Part shown: in pieces, positions 37,321 through 48,609 of the stretch | How positions within the stretch are numbered: position 1 is the stretch's first letter | Layout of the letters: each line of letters starts with the position of its first letter | NCBI GenBank assembly: GCA_038373885.1 | Contig: JAWZYV010002522.1 | Location: 558,001 to 622,000, forward strand | Length of the DNA: 64,000 nt | Direction of reading: 5' to 3' | DNA from: Cheiracanthium punctorium | Taxonomy: Eukaryota > Arthropoda > Arachnida > Araneae > Cheiracanthiidae | The notes under the pieces: model-generated | Told to the model about the DNA's origin: nothing | Databases searched by the model: none | Seen by the model: only the letters and a program-made list of their open reading frames with translations | Made by a program: the position numbers and the translations under genes

Positions 37321-38000
37321 CAGATGATTCAACAAAGGGGGCAGTGCACCCAGTATGAGTATGCATGTTCAATTGTTTTCTTCTCCCCCGTCCTCAGAGG
37401 TCTTTTAAGTGTTATGAAAACATGTTTTTGACTACTTTATTTAATTTTTATTTTTTTACTAATTGCGTGTGTTAATAAAATTTCAGTGGTGGCAGAATGT
37501 CCTTAACAGTGCACACGCTCAATGTTTTCTGGTTGACTTAATTTTTTGTTATGAAATTATCGTGATATCTTAACTATTGTTAGTGATTCTGGTGTGTTTT
37601 AAGACTTTCAAATAAGGCTAAAGTGTGTATGATTTTGGTTTGTCTGTCTGTCCATCTATGCTCCTAACTGCCGTAAATTTGCATCGATTGCTACAAAATT
37701 TATTATATAATGTATGTCGTATATAAGATTGATAACTTTTTACAGGTGCACTTAAAAGAATTCGATACATTATATTCTACGGGTAGTCGCAGGGGGCGGA
37801 AATTTTTTTTCTGGGTGGGGCATTGGCTCCCCTCAAATGCACCCCATCGATATGGGCTAGCTACTGCGGGACTTATATTAAACCAATACTAATTAATAGC
37901 AATATAGTAATGCTCACTTACATATAATATACTACCGCAAAGATAAAGGGGGCTGTAGCCCACCCTAGAAAATCAGGCCAGTTACACCAATGCGGCTGTC

Positions 38001-38459
38001 GATGATTTTTCAAGATACGCCTGGGTCTTTCCTCTCAAGTATAAAAGTGACTGTTTTGAAAAGTTTAATAACTTTATTTGGAAAGTCGAAAAACAGTTTG
38101 ACAAGCCGGTAAAGGCTGCTCGGTCAGACAACGGCCTTGAGTTCTGCTCTGACGAATTTGAAAAATTTGTCAACAATAGGGGGATCGTCCATCAAAGGAC
38201 TAATGCATACTTGCCAGAGATGAATGGCGTTGCAGAGAGGCTCAATAGAACCTTATCTGATGGTATTCGTGCCATGAGAATTGAAGCCGAATTACCGAAA
38301 GGTTTGTGGGCTGAACTAGCCCATACTTTCATTTATTTGCATAATCGTTTTCCTCATAGAAGCATAGCAAATGAAGTTCCTTACACTTTATTGTTTCAAA
38401 AGAAATGCAGCGTTCAACACTTAAAAGTTATTGGCAGTTTGGCCTACATACATGTCGAA
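38001..38459 (+). pseudogene. Copia integrase catalytic core (between the two insertions)
   Basis: DDFSRYAWVF continues the integrase after the 16-kb insertion. RSDNGLEF holds the second catalytic Asp and EMNGVAERLNRTL the catalytic Glu, completing the DDE triad with the Asp at HTDIW upstream. HLKVIGSLAYIHV ends the segment where the second insertion begins. One open frame apart from a gap near 38190-38215, where the reading continues without the usual start. Confidence 0.9.
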
Positions 38460-38520
38460 CAGGGCCGGATACAACCGACCACACCGGCCCGGGAAATTTA
38501 GGTAAACGGCAGCCCACTAA

Positions 38521-38689
38521 CAGTGGCGTAGCCAGGGGGGGAGTTAGGGGGGTCAACCCCCATGAGAATTTTTTTGCCATACAAAATGTACGTTCTTCAT
38601 TCCCTTCACAAACACATATGCATACTATATGAGTTGCGGTAGTCGTACTCCCCCCACCCCCCCATGAAAAATTTCTGTCTACGCCACTG
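38521..38689. mobile_element. hAT-type foldback MITE, TSD CCCACTAA
   Basis: 169 bp, ends CAGTGGCGTAGCCAG and CTACGCCACTG, perfect 8-bp duplication CCCACTAA at 38513-38520 and 38690-38697. Same family as 17853, in the opposite orientation. Confidence 0.92.
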
Positions 38690-38699
38690 CCCACTAACA

Positions 38700-40718
38700 T
38701 TCAATTCTGAACGCATATTACAAGCACTATTTGCATTTTATTTTAACATACGTACAAGCATCCCTTACATTTTATTCTAAACACACATACAAATATATTA
38801 CAAGCACTACTTACATTTTATTCAAAATAATGCACACCCGTGTCCATGGTGAAAAAATAAAAATAGTAAAAATATAAATGATGGGGAAAGTTATGAAAAA
38901 GTCAGAGTTACTTATTCTTGCAGGCAGAGCTGCGATGGAATTTTGAGTTACGGTTTTCATTTTTTCGCTATGAATATAGTTTTAACAGAAAGGTTTAAAA
39001 AATTTTCAATACATATAAATAAAATAATTTTTAGTTCATTTACTTAATTTTCCTTATGCATATAATTAGACTTAAATTATTAATCTTACAACGGAACTTT
39101 TATCTAGTTCATTTATTGATGTGGAAGTTCGTTTTGTACATTTCTTTGTAAACATTTATATTGACCAGGGGAAAAAATATTAGTCATCATTAAAAAAATT
39201 CTCTTATTTCTTGATATATATAATGTTTTGATGGAAGTTTACTGAATCATTCTAGAGAAAATTAAATTATCAACGATGTAAATCAATCAGAAATTTAACT
39301 TTCACACAAATATTTAACTTGATAGTTTAAATTAATTCTTAATTGATCTTACCCAGAAATATTTTTTATGGGTGGACATATGAGTACAATAACTGCACAA
39401 ATGGTTACCTAAATTCACTTGTGGTCACTTATGATAATACTAATAATAAATACATAAATAAAAACAAGACTAATAATAATTCATAAATATTTAGCAAACT
39501 CATTTGCAACATAACACTAAAATATAATATTAGGAAACTCTGAAGTATATTAAAATAAATTTACTAAGAACCACAATGAAATAATAATCAGTAAAAGTCT
39601 GGAATAATAATAAAAAAAATCTATTTAAATTAATATATCTTTTGGTACGTCACACAACCGAAATTCTGCTATTTTGTTTGTCTTTAATTATAATCTTCTG
39701 GTTATGGCTCCTGACGAGAGTCTCAGTGGTTATAATTTCCATTCCATTCATTCTATATAATTTATTATTCATTGTATTTCGATTTTCATACACTTGATAT
39801 ATCATTTTTACAGTAATATTCTTTATATTTATTTATTTGTTATATACATAATATACACTCGCTCCAGCATTCAACTACAGTTTGATTTTTCCATTATTTC
39901 TTCTTAAACATTTATATTCTACAGGGGGAAAAGTAGTCAGAATAAATAAAACTAAGAAAATCCTCTCATTTTTGGGTATATGTAATGTTTTTAGGAAAGG
40001 GAATCATCCTCGAGAAATTTAAGATATAAATGATATAAATCAAATTTTCACACAAATATTTAATTCGATATCATAAATTAATCCTTAATCTAACTTCTAC
40101 ACAAATATTCTTTTTGGAATATAGATGAACATATGTATACAATAACTGTACAAATTCCTATCTAATTAAAAAAAATTACACAATAACAATAATAAATAAG
40201 TGAAAACAAGGATATACTACATAAATATTCAGCAAAATGATCTGCAGCATAATGCTAAAATACCATAAATATGTAATGCTGATAAAATTATGTTTTACCA
40301 CTTTTGATATGGGCTACAAAATTTTAATGATATATAAACAAATTCTAATCATTCCTAAGCGTTAAGGAATCGTCCTTAAGAAGTGTAAAACTGGGAAACA
40401 GCCTAAGGCTGCCACTATTTAACATTCGTTGTATTCATAAATTATCAAAAAGTCAATACACCTGTTTTAAGCCCCTTTTACTTAGTTTTTTCTGTAATGT
40501 AAAGATTTTCTAAGGACATCTTTGATTTTTCGAGGAAACACTTCTAGGTATGTATTTTTTTGTGAAAGATTAGTTTCTCTTCGCTAGTGCGTGTTTAAAA
40601 GTGAGGGCGATTCACTCGAGATACACCACTCTGTCGGTAGAAAAATTTGAAACGTTCTGCAAATGTTAAAATTTCTAAGCAACTGGACCGCTAGAAGAAT
40701 GTAGCGACTTAGAAGAGA
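38700..40718. other. AT-rich interior of the 4.5-kb insertion
   Basis: No coding sequence. Two diverged copies of a block of roughly 850 bp seem present: the AATGTTTT..GGAA, ACACAAATATTTAA and ATATGAGTACAATAACTGCAC motifs at 39220-39420 return at 39980-40155. Confidence 0.35.
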
Positions 40719-41455
40719 GATCTGCACGTGCAGAAAATTTCAAGCCCGGCCCATAACTAAAATAAAAAAATTAGGAACACCCCGGTTTGGCCAGTTCAAA
40801 AATCGTAATTCAAGGCCCGTTTTCAAATCATGATTTAGAGCTTGGCTCAGCCGGTCCGACTCGAACTAATTTAATTAAATTTATTGTTTTTAAGAAAACT
40901 ATATTTTAATACTGCTTATATATGTATGATTATGTAGTATGTATGTATATATATATATATATATATATAAAATGTAATAATATAAAGACAGTGATTAACT
41001 TATATAGCAACAACTTTTACTGAAAAACTGTATAAATTTAAATTGAACTTAATTAGATCCAAAAAATTATGTTGTACAGCCCAGACTACTATGATTGGTC
41101 ATGCGTATACTGGGACCAGGGGAAATAGGGGGTGTGTTCTTTATTTGAATTCCTGTTTTGATTTTATACGCTTACCATTAGGAAATGTACGCCGCCAACC
41201 TTTTTTCGATGAAGGCCCGGTTTGGCCCGAAAGAAGAAAAAAAAAAAAAGGTCATAGGCTGGCCCGGCCTGACTTTTAGGAAAGCGACGAGGCCGGTGTC
41301 TGTTTTGATTTTATATTTTATACACTTACCATTAGAAAATCTACGCCGCCAACATTTTTTTGCTCAAGGATCGGTTTGGCCAGGAATAGTTGAGGAGTAA
41401 AAATTTGAAAATTCCAGAAATTTAAAGAAATATAAAGACGACCAAATAGATCGAT

Positions 41456-42029
41456 TGGAGATCTTCACGGGCCGAAAATTTCAAGCCGGACCCTGCCCGA
41501 GCCCGTATGACCGTCGGCGACGCCCATAGCTAAAATAAAAAAAAATTAGGAACGGCCGCCTGGCCAATTTCAAAAATCACAATTCAATGCCCGGCCCTCA
41601 TACTTGATAATCAAAACAAAACTAATTCCCAGTAGCCCCCCCCCCAAAAAAAAAAAATTAAATAAAACCAGTTCAAAATAAAGTACATGCATCATTTACT
41701 TTATTTTGAAAGTGTTATCTGTAGACAAAAAAAGTGCTCTTGTCTGTATGGGAGTAGACCAAACAGTTTTGCAGCTGCTTAGGAAATCGAGCGTCTGTTC
41801 TTGAATTGAATTCCTGTTTTGATTTTATATTTATACACTTACCATTAGAAAATCTACGCCGCCAACATTTTTTCGCTCAAGGATCGGTTTGGCCAGGAAG
41901 AAAGGAAGGCCATAGGCTGGTCCGGTTTGTCCCAACTTCTAGAAAGGTGGCGGGCCCCGGCCCAAGCCCGTTCCGTGGGCCAGGCCGGGTACAGGCCTCT
42001 GGCCAGGCCCGGGCCCGTGCAGATCTCTA
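41456..42029. mobile_element. hAT-type MITE with GAGATCTKCACGGGCC ends
   Basis: 574 bp, starts TGGAGATCTTCACGGGCC, ends GGCCCGTGCAGATCTCTA; flanks AGATCGAT and AGGTCAAT agree at 6 of 8 positions. A related piece without the insert at 55215-55450 shows the uninterrupted host sequence (AATAGATTGATAAATAAATA). An outer copy of the same family probably spans about 40720-42270. Confidence 0.65.
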
Positions 42030-42971
42030 AGGTCAATAAGTAAATATTTTTCAGGCATTTTACATTATGCAAAGTTATTAATATTAACTTTTTTCTTGGT
42101 TGCAGGAAGGCAAAAAAAAAAAAAGTATATATATATACTCTAGACACGGGTCTGGCCCGGTCCGTTTACAACAGATTTATGAATCCAGTACCAGTACCCG
42201 TACCCGGCCCACAAGACTGGCTGGGCCAGGCTTCCACAGGCCCGGCCGGCCCGTGCAGGTCTCTACAGAGCATTTCCTGTTGGCGGTTGACACTTGAGAA
42301 AGGCCTCGAAATAGTCCTTAATATTAAGTGAATAAAAAATTGTTTCGAATTTCAATCCTTCATTCGCATATAAGTACTGTGTTTAGAAAACGTCAGACTG
42401 AACAAAAGGGTATACTCATAAACACTTAGATTCTGATGTTTTAATTTTCATGCTTGATATTTTCTCCCCGTAAATGGCTGTGCCCCTAAAGAAGTTTTTG
42501 ATTTTTGCTGTTTAAAAAAAAATCTACATTTTCCAGTTAGTAATTTTTTTTTCTTCCGGGTTTTTCTGTGTATGAGAGATACAGGATCAAAAGTCTTTGA
42601 TACAAAGGGAGTGGGGAGATACGTTTTGCCCCCGGCCAAAGGCAAAGGCAGTCGGTGGTATCAGCATTCAAGGTCAGAACATTACTGAACGTGCCAAAGA
42701 AGAAAGGCCTTGGTTCGGCTTCCCTTTTCTGTGCACCCCTTATCAAAGGAAAGGTCGTAAATAAATCCTCTCATTTTTAACCTGGGGGAAATTGGCTCAG
42801 CTGGACATCTGTGGAGAAAGAAAGTAGGAAGTTGACGAGAATGGGAGAAGGAAAATTTTCTTTCTTAAAAAAAAAAACAGAACAGAAAAAGAAGGGGGGA
42901 GAATCGGTCATCACTGGCCCACCGGGAAATTTCCCGGCTTCCCGGTGGGCATATCCGGGCTTGATGTCGAC

Positions 42972-44652
42972 CGACATAAGAGGGATAAGCTTGACCCAAA
43001 AACTAAAGAAGGTGTCCTCATCGGATATGCGTTGGACACCGTCAGGTACCGGATATGGCTTTCGAGAGAAAGAAAAATTTTAGAGACGAAACACGTCCGG
43101 TTTAATGAGCTTGTAAAGGGAGATACTAAAAACGTTTTGTTTGATTCTATTTCCAGATTTATCCCTCAACTGGCAGAAGCTTCCAGAAGAAAATAATGAA
43201 ACTGTGGATAGAATCCAGCTCCAGTCTCCGAAGAAGTCCCAGCCGAGTCGACACATTGCCGAGACGTTCCCTGGCGCCGCGTGGAGAAGGAGAGAGCAAG
43301 TGGTAAAACTGGTTGGATTGACGTATTACTACTATCCACCAAACTCCAATCTACGTTTAAGAGGAACCAAAAAGGTGAAAGAGTACTGTGACTCTCACGG
43401 TATAGTCTACGGCGCTACCTATTTCAACTTAAAAAATACGGATCCTGCACCCTCCCCTCAAGTCACAGGAGACGACAATTCTGAGCCCAATTCTACTGAT
43501 GGTGAAATCTCCTTTATGTGCATCGTGGAGCCCTCAACGTATGAAGAAGCGGTAGTCGTCCCGGAAGCCTCCCATTGGAAACGTGCCATAAATGATGAAC
43601 TCTCTGAAAGCAAGAGAAGTCTACACCTTAGTACCTCGACCTGCAGACAAGAAAGTCAATACCGTTGGGTTTTCAAAGTAAAGGAATCCACGGCGCTGTC
43701 AAAAAGCGCCTTTAAAGCGAGACTCGTGGCCCAAGGTTTTAACCAAGTGTTTGGTATGGACTACGACGAAGTTTTTTCACCTGTTGTAAATTTTGAGGTA
43801 ATTTATCTTTTTCTAAGTCTTTTGGTCTTCTCCTTAAAATGGTTCCATAGGCATCTTGACGTGAAATGTGCCTACCTTTATGGTCGGTTAGATCGTGAAC
43901 ATTTTATGGAGACGCCCAAGGACTTTAATTTTCCTGATGGTACCACACGAAAATCGCATGTTTTGAAATTACATAAAGCAATCTACGGCTTGCATCAAGC
44001 CGGTAGACAGTGGCATTCAGAGCTTAATACTACTTTGCTAAGTCCTGGGTTTTCCCCGTTCTCAAAAACGAATTGTGTGTACCACTTGAAATGTAATGTC
44101 ATAGTTTTGATCTATGTAGACGATTTAATAGTATTCTCAAGATCTCTTTCTCAATTAAATGAAGTCACTGAACTTTTAAAATCTAAATTCGAAATAAAAA
44201 ATCGTGGTAGTAGACGATCTTTTTCCGGATTTATAATATTCTTTAAAAATATTCCAATTTCTTGGAAAACGAGAAAGCAAAAGTGTGTCGCGTTGTCGAC
44301 GATGGAGGCTGTGTATATCTCCATATCAGAATGCTGTAAAGAATTACTTTGGCTGCATAGAATTTACAAAGAGAGTGCAGATATTTTAAAGACTAAAATT
44401 GAGAAGTCTGTTATGTTCAGCGATTCTGAAAGTGCTATTTATTACAGTAAAAACCAACTTGAGAATACTAGAAATAATCATATAGATATTAGATTCCATT
44501 TTTTAAAAGAGTTATTGAAAGATGGACTTTTTCAATTATTGAAGGTTCCTGGAAATTGGAACGTAGCAGATTTGTTGACCAAGCCGTTCACGAAAGAAAA
44601 ATTGTTTAAATATAATTATCATATTTACGACGATGGGAGAAAGGGGGAGTTT
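42972..44652 (+). pseudogene. Copia integrase tail, reverse transcriptase and RNase H
   Basis: DRHKRDKLDPKTKEGVLIGY closes the integrase core. The RT follows in the 43141-44664 frame: YRWVFKVKE, KARLVAQGF, HLDVKCAYLYGRL, the catalytic LIYVDDLIVFS. The frame then jumps from LLKSKFEIKNRG to SRRSFSGFIIFF, an in-frame loss of roughly 150-170 residues between RT and RNase H compared with usual copia proteins. RNase H motifs VALSTMEAVY and MFSDSESAIY remain, ending ADLLTKPFTKEKL. A purine tract, GGGAGAAAGGGGGAG (44635-44649), borders the 3' LTR. Confidence 0.92.
44635..44652 (+). promoter_or_regulatory. Copia polypurine tract
   Basis: GGGAGAAAGGGGGAG followed by three T lies directly before the 3' LTR start at 44653. 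It is the expected primer site for plus-strand DNA synthesis. Confidence 0.8.
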
Positions 44653-45578
44653 TGTAGGGATTAATTATTATGAAACTGAAATTAATTTGTTCTAACTTAA
44701 ATTACTTAATTCTTATTTACAATAGCATAAATAAAACGTAACTAAAATTTAAATAAAAAACTTTCCCAGTTTCAAAACAATTATCCATTTTCCCGTCGTC
44801 GTAAAAAGATTTAACAGCTGTTTGAATTGGAGCAGCAGCATCGTTTGTAAACGGCCACATGAGTTCTGGTTTAAAATCAAAACAAGTTTCATCGGCATAG
44901 TTGAGCAGCGCTTGTGCTGCTGGCCGTAATTCAATATTCTTTTCTGTGCTGATCTAGCTCACGAGTCGTTCTTTCGCCACGTGCGAATCGTATGCAAATG
45001 TTTCAAGATTTCGCCATATGCTAATATCTTTGCTCCCGTGTGCGGCGGTCTCTGATTGGACGCCACGTCCGCTAGCCGCATTCTACCATTGTATAAAAGC
45101 TCTCAATCTTAGTTGCTTGCCCAGCAGCAGAGAGGGAGCCGGGTGTGTAGGGCGAAGTTCAGCCAGCGGCTGTAAGCCGCGTTTAAAGTAATGTAACGTA
45201 ACGTAACGTAATTTAATTCATACTGCGACTTGCAGACATCTTTTAGTTATATGGATCTTTTGGCCGTAGTATCAGCTTGTTACGCTAGTTGCGTGAGCTT
45301 TGCAGAAATGTAAATTACAAATGTTAGTTTTGAATTTAACTAAATATCTTTAACTTAAAAATGCTTTAAATGTTTTCTTATAATTGATTGCTCATGAGAC
45401 TGTAGAAATGTTTTATATTCAGTGTCCCGTAAAATGTCATAATTATTGTCATGACTTGTAAGTAGAACTTGTTATTTAATAAAAATATTTTAGCCTATTT
45501 ATGGCTTTGTCTTTTTTTTTCAAATTTAATGGTAAGCAGACGTAGGACCTCATGATGTTTTGTTCCCCAGGAACAACA
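44653..45578 (+). mobile_element. Copia 3' LTR (926 bp)
   Basis: Aligns along its full length with 19180-20087. Differences are few substitutions plus small indels, for example an extra CTT near 44712 and an extra AAATATCTTTAACTT-type stretch near 45344. TATA box TATAAAA at 45092-45098. The TSD GAAGG follows. Confidence 0.93.
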
Positions 45579-45583
45579 GAAGG

Positions 45584-46137
45584 TGTGCGGAGTCCCTACA
45601 GCCCCCCCTGTGTCTTGTGCTCTTGGTTTTTGCCGCTGTCGCCTGAGTTCTTCGCCGCTTTCTTCTGCAGTATGCTGTCAGCATCCCGTTCGCTTTGTGC
45701 TATGTGCAGTGTTTTCTGTTTTACGTCCGTTGTGCGTTTTACATGTTCCCTCTGTGCCAGTGTGTTCCTGCGTTTATCTACATCGCTGGTGTTCGAGTTT
45801 TTGTTCATTTTTGTGGGTATTTTCGCTGCCTTTTCGAGGAAATGAAAGTTGTGAGACAAGTGTTCATTATTAAGGCTACCACATCACAAGTATTAAGGCT
45901 ACCACATCGCCGATATTTACTGATTGTGTTTTTAGTGATTGTAACTAAAGAAAAATATCTGCCGATCCTCTGCAACATTTAAGGGAAAAACACTCACACT
46001 CACAATTAAACTTCACAATATTTTTATGCAAATTTTTCAGAATTTTATGTTGATGTTTATTTTGTGCCTTTTTATGCAAAGTAAGTAACACACCTTATTG
46101 TTTGTTTTAATGTTATTATTCTGTTGACTTATTAAAT
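45584..46137 (+). other. Leader of the gypsy-type element
   Basis: Continues 18993-19174 across the copia insertion. Overlapping open frames near 45552-45873 are rich in Cys and Phe, have no recognisable domain and lie in a leader, so I do not call them genes. Confidence 0.5.
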
Positions 46138-47018
46138 ATGGCTAAGCGAGATAATTTTCAGATTTCAATTCCTATGTTTGAAGGAGATATGACTCAAATA
46201 GATCATTTCTTTTCCTTAATATTAATGACCTCTCAAATATAAATAAATGGTCTGTTGACAAGACCTTGTTTACTAAATCGAAATTAGCTGGACCTGCTCT
46301 GGCATATTTCCTTCAAAATCCTGAACTAAACAGTATCACAGATATAAATCTGTTAAAAAAGGAATTCGAGAGTTTTTCAAAACTAATGTAACTGTATCTT
46401 TGGCGGATTCAAATAATTCAATTCTACTTCCTAATGAGTCTATTAAAAATTTCTCCCACAGACTCAATGTTTTAGTTAAGAAAGTGTATGAGCTGGATGA
46501 TCAAAAATCTCTAGATACTATTAAGTATGTGCGATTCATCCAGGCTTTACCCTCACAGTTTAGAGTTAAACTACTCGAAGAGGGAGTTAATACATGTAAA
46601 GATGCGGTTGAGAGAGCTCAACACTTACAAAATATTTCTAATTCTGAAAAGCATTTTTCTTTTAATGCACAACAACCTTCTATTACAGATCAGCTTCAGA
46701 AACTTGCTGATCAAGTAAATGCTCTGACGTTGTCTAATGTTAAAAAAACTTCTCAAAATACTGATGACAAATCTAATAATACAAATAAGTCTAGATCTCA
46801 TTTTGCAAATTCGTATTCTTTTAAGAATAAAAACTTTCGTGTTCAAAAGTATCAGAGATCCAATCGACCTCATACTAACACAGTTTGCCAACTCTGTGGT
46901 CATTATTCTCACACTGCTCGAGACTGTTTCAAATTTAGAAATTTACAAAGGAATGGTAACAGTTACTCTTTTAAAAATTTGCGTTATCAGAAGTCTCGTA
47001 ATTATGAAAACATAAATA
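46138..47018 (+). pseudogene. Gypsy-type gag with two frameshifts
   Basis: ATG at 46138 starts MAKRDNFQISIPMFEGDMTQ; the frame shifts near 46215 to NINDLSNINKWSVDKTLF and again near 46375 to the 46400-47047 frame (SLADSNNSILLPNESIKNFS). The capsid-like region is followed by a Ser/Asn-rich linker and one zinc knuckle CQLCGHYSHTARDC. A structural particle protein in intact relatives. Two single-base frameshifts make it non-functional. Confidence 0.85.
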
Positions 47019-47265
47019 TAAACCTAAATTCACAGGTCCTTATGTGATCACTAAAAAACACTCGCCTGTTTCTTTCTCTATTCGACTTTTGCATGCTCCT
47101 CATCTTGTACCTCAGAGAATACATATTGACAGATTAATTTTTGCTCCTCCACGTAATGAATATCTTTCTTCATTTGGTAATAATCACTCCCATGATAATT
47201 TTGCAACTGATGTTAATCTACCTGCAACTTCGTATAATCACTATAATTTAAGGCCTAGAAAGTAG
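47019..47265 (+). pseudogene. Gypsy-type integrase C-terminal remnant
   Basis: KPKFTGPYVITKKH has the GPY/F-like module found C-terminal in many gypsy integrases, and the frame ends with YNLRPRK, a common last motif of gypsy Pol. It follows gag within a few bases, in another frame, so protease, RT, RNase H and the integrase core were lost in one deletion. Confidence 0.8.
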
Positions 47266-47447
47266 ATGCATGTTTTCGTTTTAGTAATGGCGTGTTTGTG
47301 AAGGTACCCACAGACTCTTCCTTGCTTTGTACACTGTTGTATAATATCTTGTTTGTATCTGGCTGATCCAGTATTTTTAAAGATGTACACTTCAGTGTAC
47401 TGTATGATATGTATCTGTTCTCACAAAATTTATGCAATGGAGCTTTT

Positions 47448-47484
<37 letters not shown>

Positions 47485-48202
47485 GGGATTAGGCACAATA
47501 GTTTGTTTCATGGTTTTGCTTTTCAGACTCTTTCTGATGGCAATTTTTGTAGACCACAGCTGTTTCAGCGTGGCTGCAGTTTTTCTTCTTGGTTACCCAC
47601 TTTTACACACACTTTCTTTCACCGAATTTTTTTTTCGATTGTTATGTATATTGTATTGTTTATTTTGCACTATTACTATGTTAGAGATAATTTGGTAGTT
47701 TTTGGATGTATGCAAATTACATTCAAAGGAAAATTTTATTTTGTGTATATATAATATATGTCATTTTTTTACTGATGTGAATGTTAAAAAGTTTTTGCAT
47801 TTTGACACTGATTTCTATTTGCTTTTGTTGTATATGTATTATTTTTTAGAAAAAGTTGCCATATATTTTGAGAATGTTTTACCTGATTTGTGTAGACGTA
47901 AATTTTACAAGGTACCTACTGAACATTTCCATTCATTGCTAATTGCACTGAACTATTATGTATAAGTTGCAACAGACTGTTTAAGGGGAAAACTAAATTT
48001 ACAATTGTGTAGATAGAGACTGCTGAACTGAATTGAGTAAATCATGCTTGAAATTTTCATACATGTCGATATGTTTTGCATATTTGTATTTAATTATGTT
48101 ACTACTCGAGTATATTCATTGCAATTCTTTTTGTAATATTCTTTTTTTGTATTTTAATGTAAGTATAGGTGACTGGTCTTTTCTTGTTTTACCCCTATGT
48201 AG

Positions 48203-48233
<31 letters not shown>

Positions 48234-48609
48234 GTGGGTGTTGGGGAGATATATGTGATGCAGGTAATCACATATCTTATTTTTAATTATCAATTACTTA
48301 ATTGTTAATTATTTCTAAATTTAATCTGTGTTCAAAATTTATTCTTTGCACTTTCGATTTGGAATTCTCTTCCCTTCGCCTGTAAAGTTTTTATTTCTGC
48401 ACCTACCGTATTTAAAAGCAATTTTCTGTTTTCATTTATTTTTCCTTTTTATTTCACTTTTGCATGGGTAAAGCCTAGCATTTCTGTTACCATGATTTGT
48501 TTATGACCATATATGGTATCAAATCTATAAATAACATTGGCTTTCATTTTGGGTTACAATTTAGCTGCTAGATTGTTTGTTTTATCCTGTTGGCGAGACT
48601 GGGATTCAA
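47266..48609 (+). other. 3' noncoding region of the gypsy-type element
   Basis: No gene. Contains an A30-G6 run (47451-47486) and a T22 run (48211-48232). Open frames here (47353-47754 and others) run through the homopolymer and have no domain. Confidence 0.4.

Larger units (their letters stand above)
21961..37992. mobile_element. 16-kb hAT-like insertion in copia integrase, TSD CGGCTGTC
   Basis: Terminal repeats CATTGGCGTAAC (21961) and GTTACACCAATG (ending 37992) match at 11 of 12 positions; just inside both ends is the motif CCCACCCTAGAAAA. The perfect 8-bp duplication CGGCTGTC lies at 21953-21960 and 37993-38000, and excision restores the copia frame exactly. Inside are several independent elements, so the most likely history is a smaller element that grew by later insertions. 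8-bp duplication and CA-starting ends suit hAT; no transposase of its own is proven, though a hAT-like relic lies at 26880-27261. Confidence 0.85.
38460..42963. mobile_element. 4.5-kb hAT-like insertion in copia integrase, TSD ATGTCGAM
   Basis: Starts CAGGGCCGGATAC, ends GGGCATATCCGGGCTTG; the ends pair imperfectly over about 38 bp and include a GGGAAATTT block on both sides. Flanks ATGTCGAA (38452-38459) and ATGTCGAC (42964-42971) agree at 7 of 8 positions. Excision joins SLAYIHV to DRHKRDKLDPKTKEG, the expected copia sequence. Interior: two MITEs, AT-rich noncoding DNA and related GC-rich blocks. Confidence 0.82.
19175..45583 (+). mobile_element. Copia-type LTR retrotransposon with 5-bp TSD, interrupted twice
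   Basis: LTRs at 19180-20087 and 44653-45578 both start TGTAGGG and end AACAACA; the flanking duplication GAAGG is at 19175-19179 and 45579-45583. The order gag, protease, integrase, reverse transcriptase, RNase H is diagnostic of copia. Two insertions (21961-37992 and 38460-42963) stretch an element of about 5.9 kb to over 26 kb. Nonsense codons, frameshifts and an RT-RNase H deletion show that it is dead. Confidence 0.95.

Noticed and set aside
45552..45873. Cys- and Phe-rich open frames of 87-97 codons
   Set aside because: Partly in the copia LTR and otherwise in the gypsy leader; no domain and several overlapping frames.
47353..47754. 133-codon frame with a long Lys run
   Set aside because: It runs through the A30 homopolymer and has no domain; chance frame in the gypsy 3' region.
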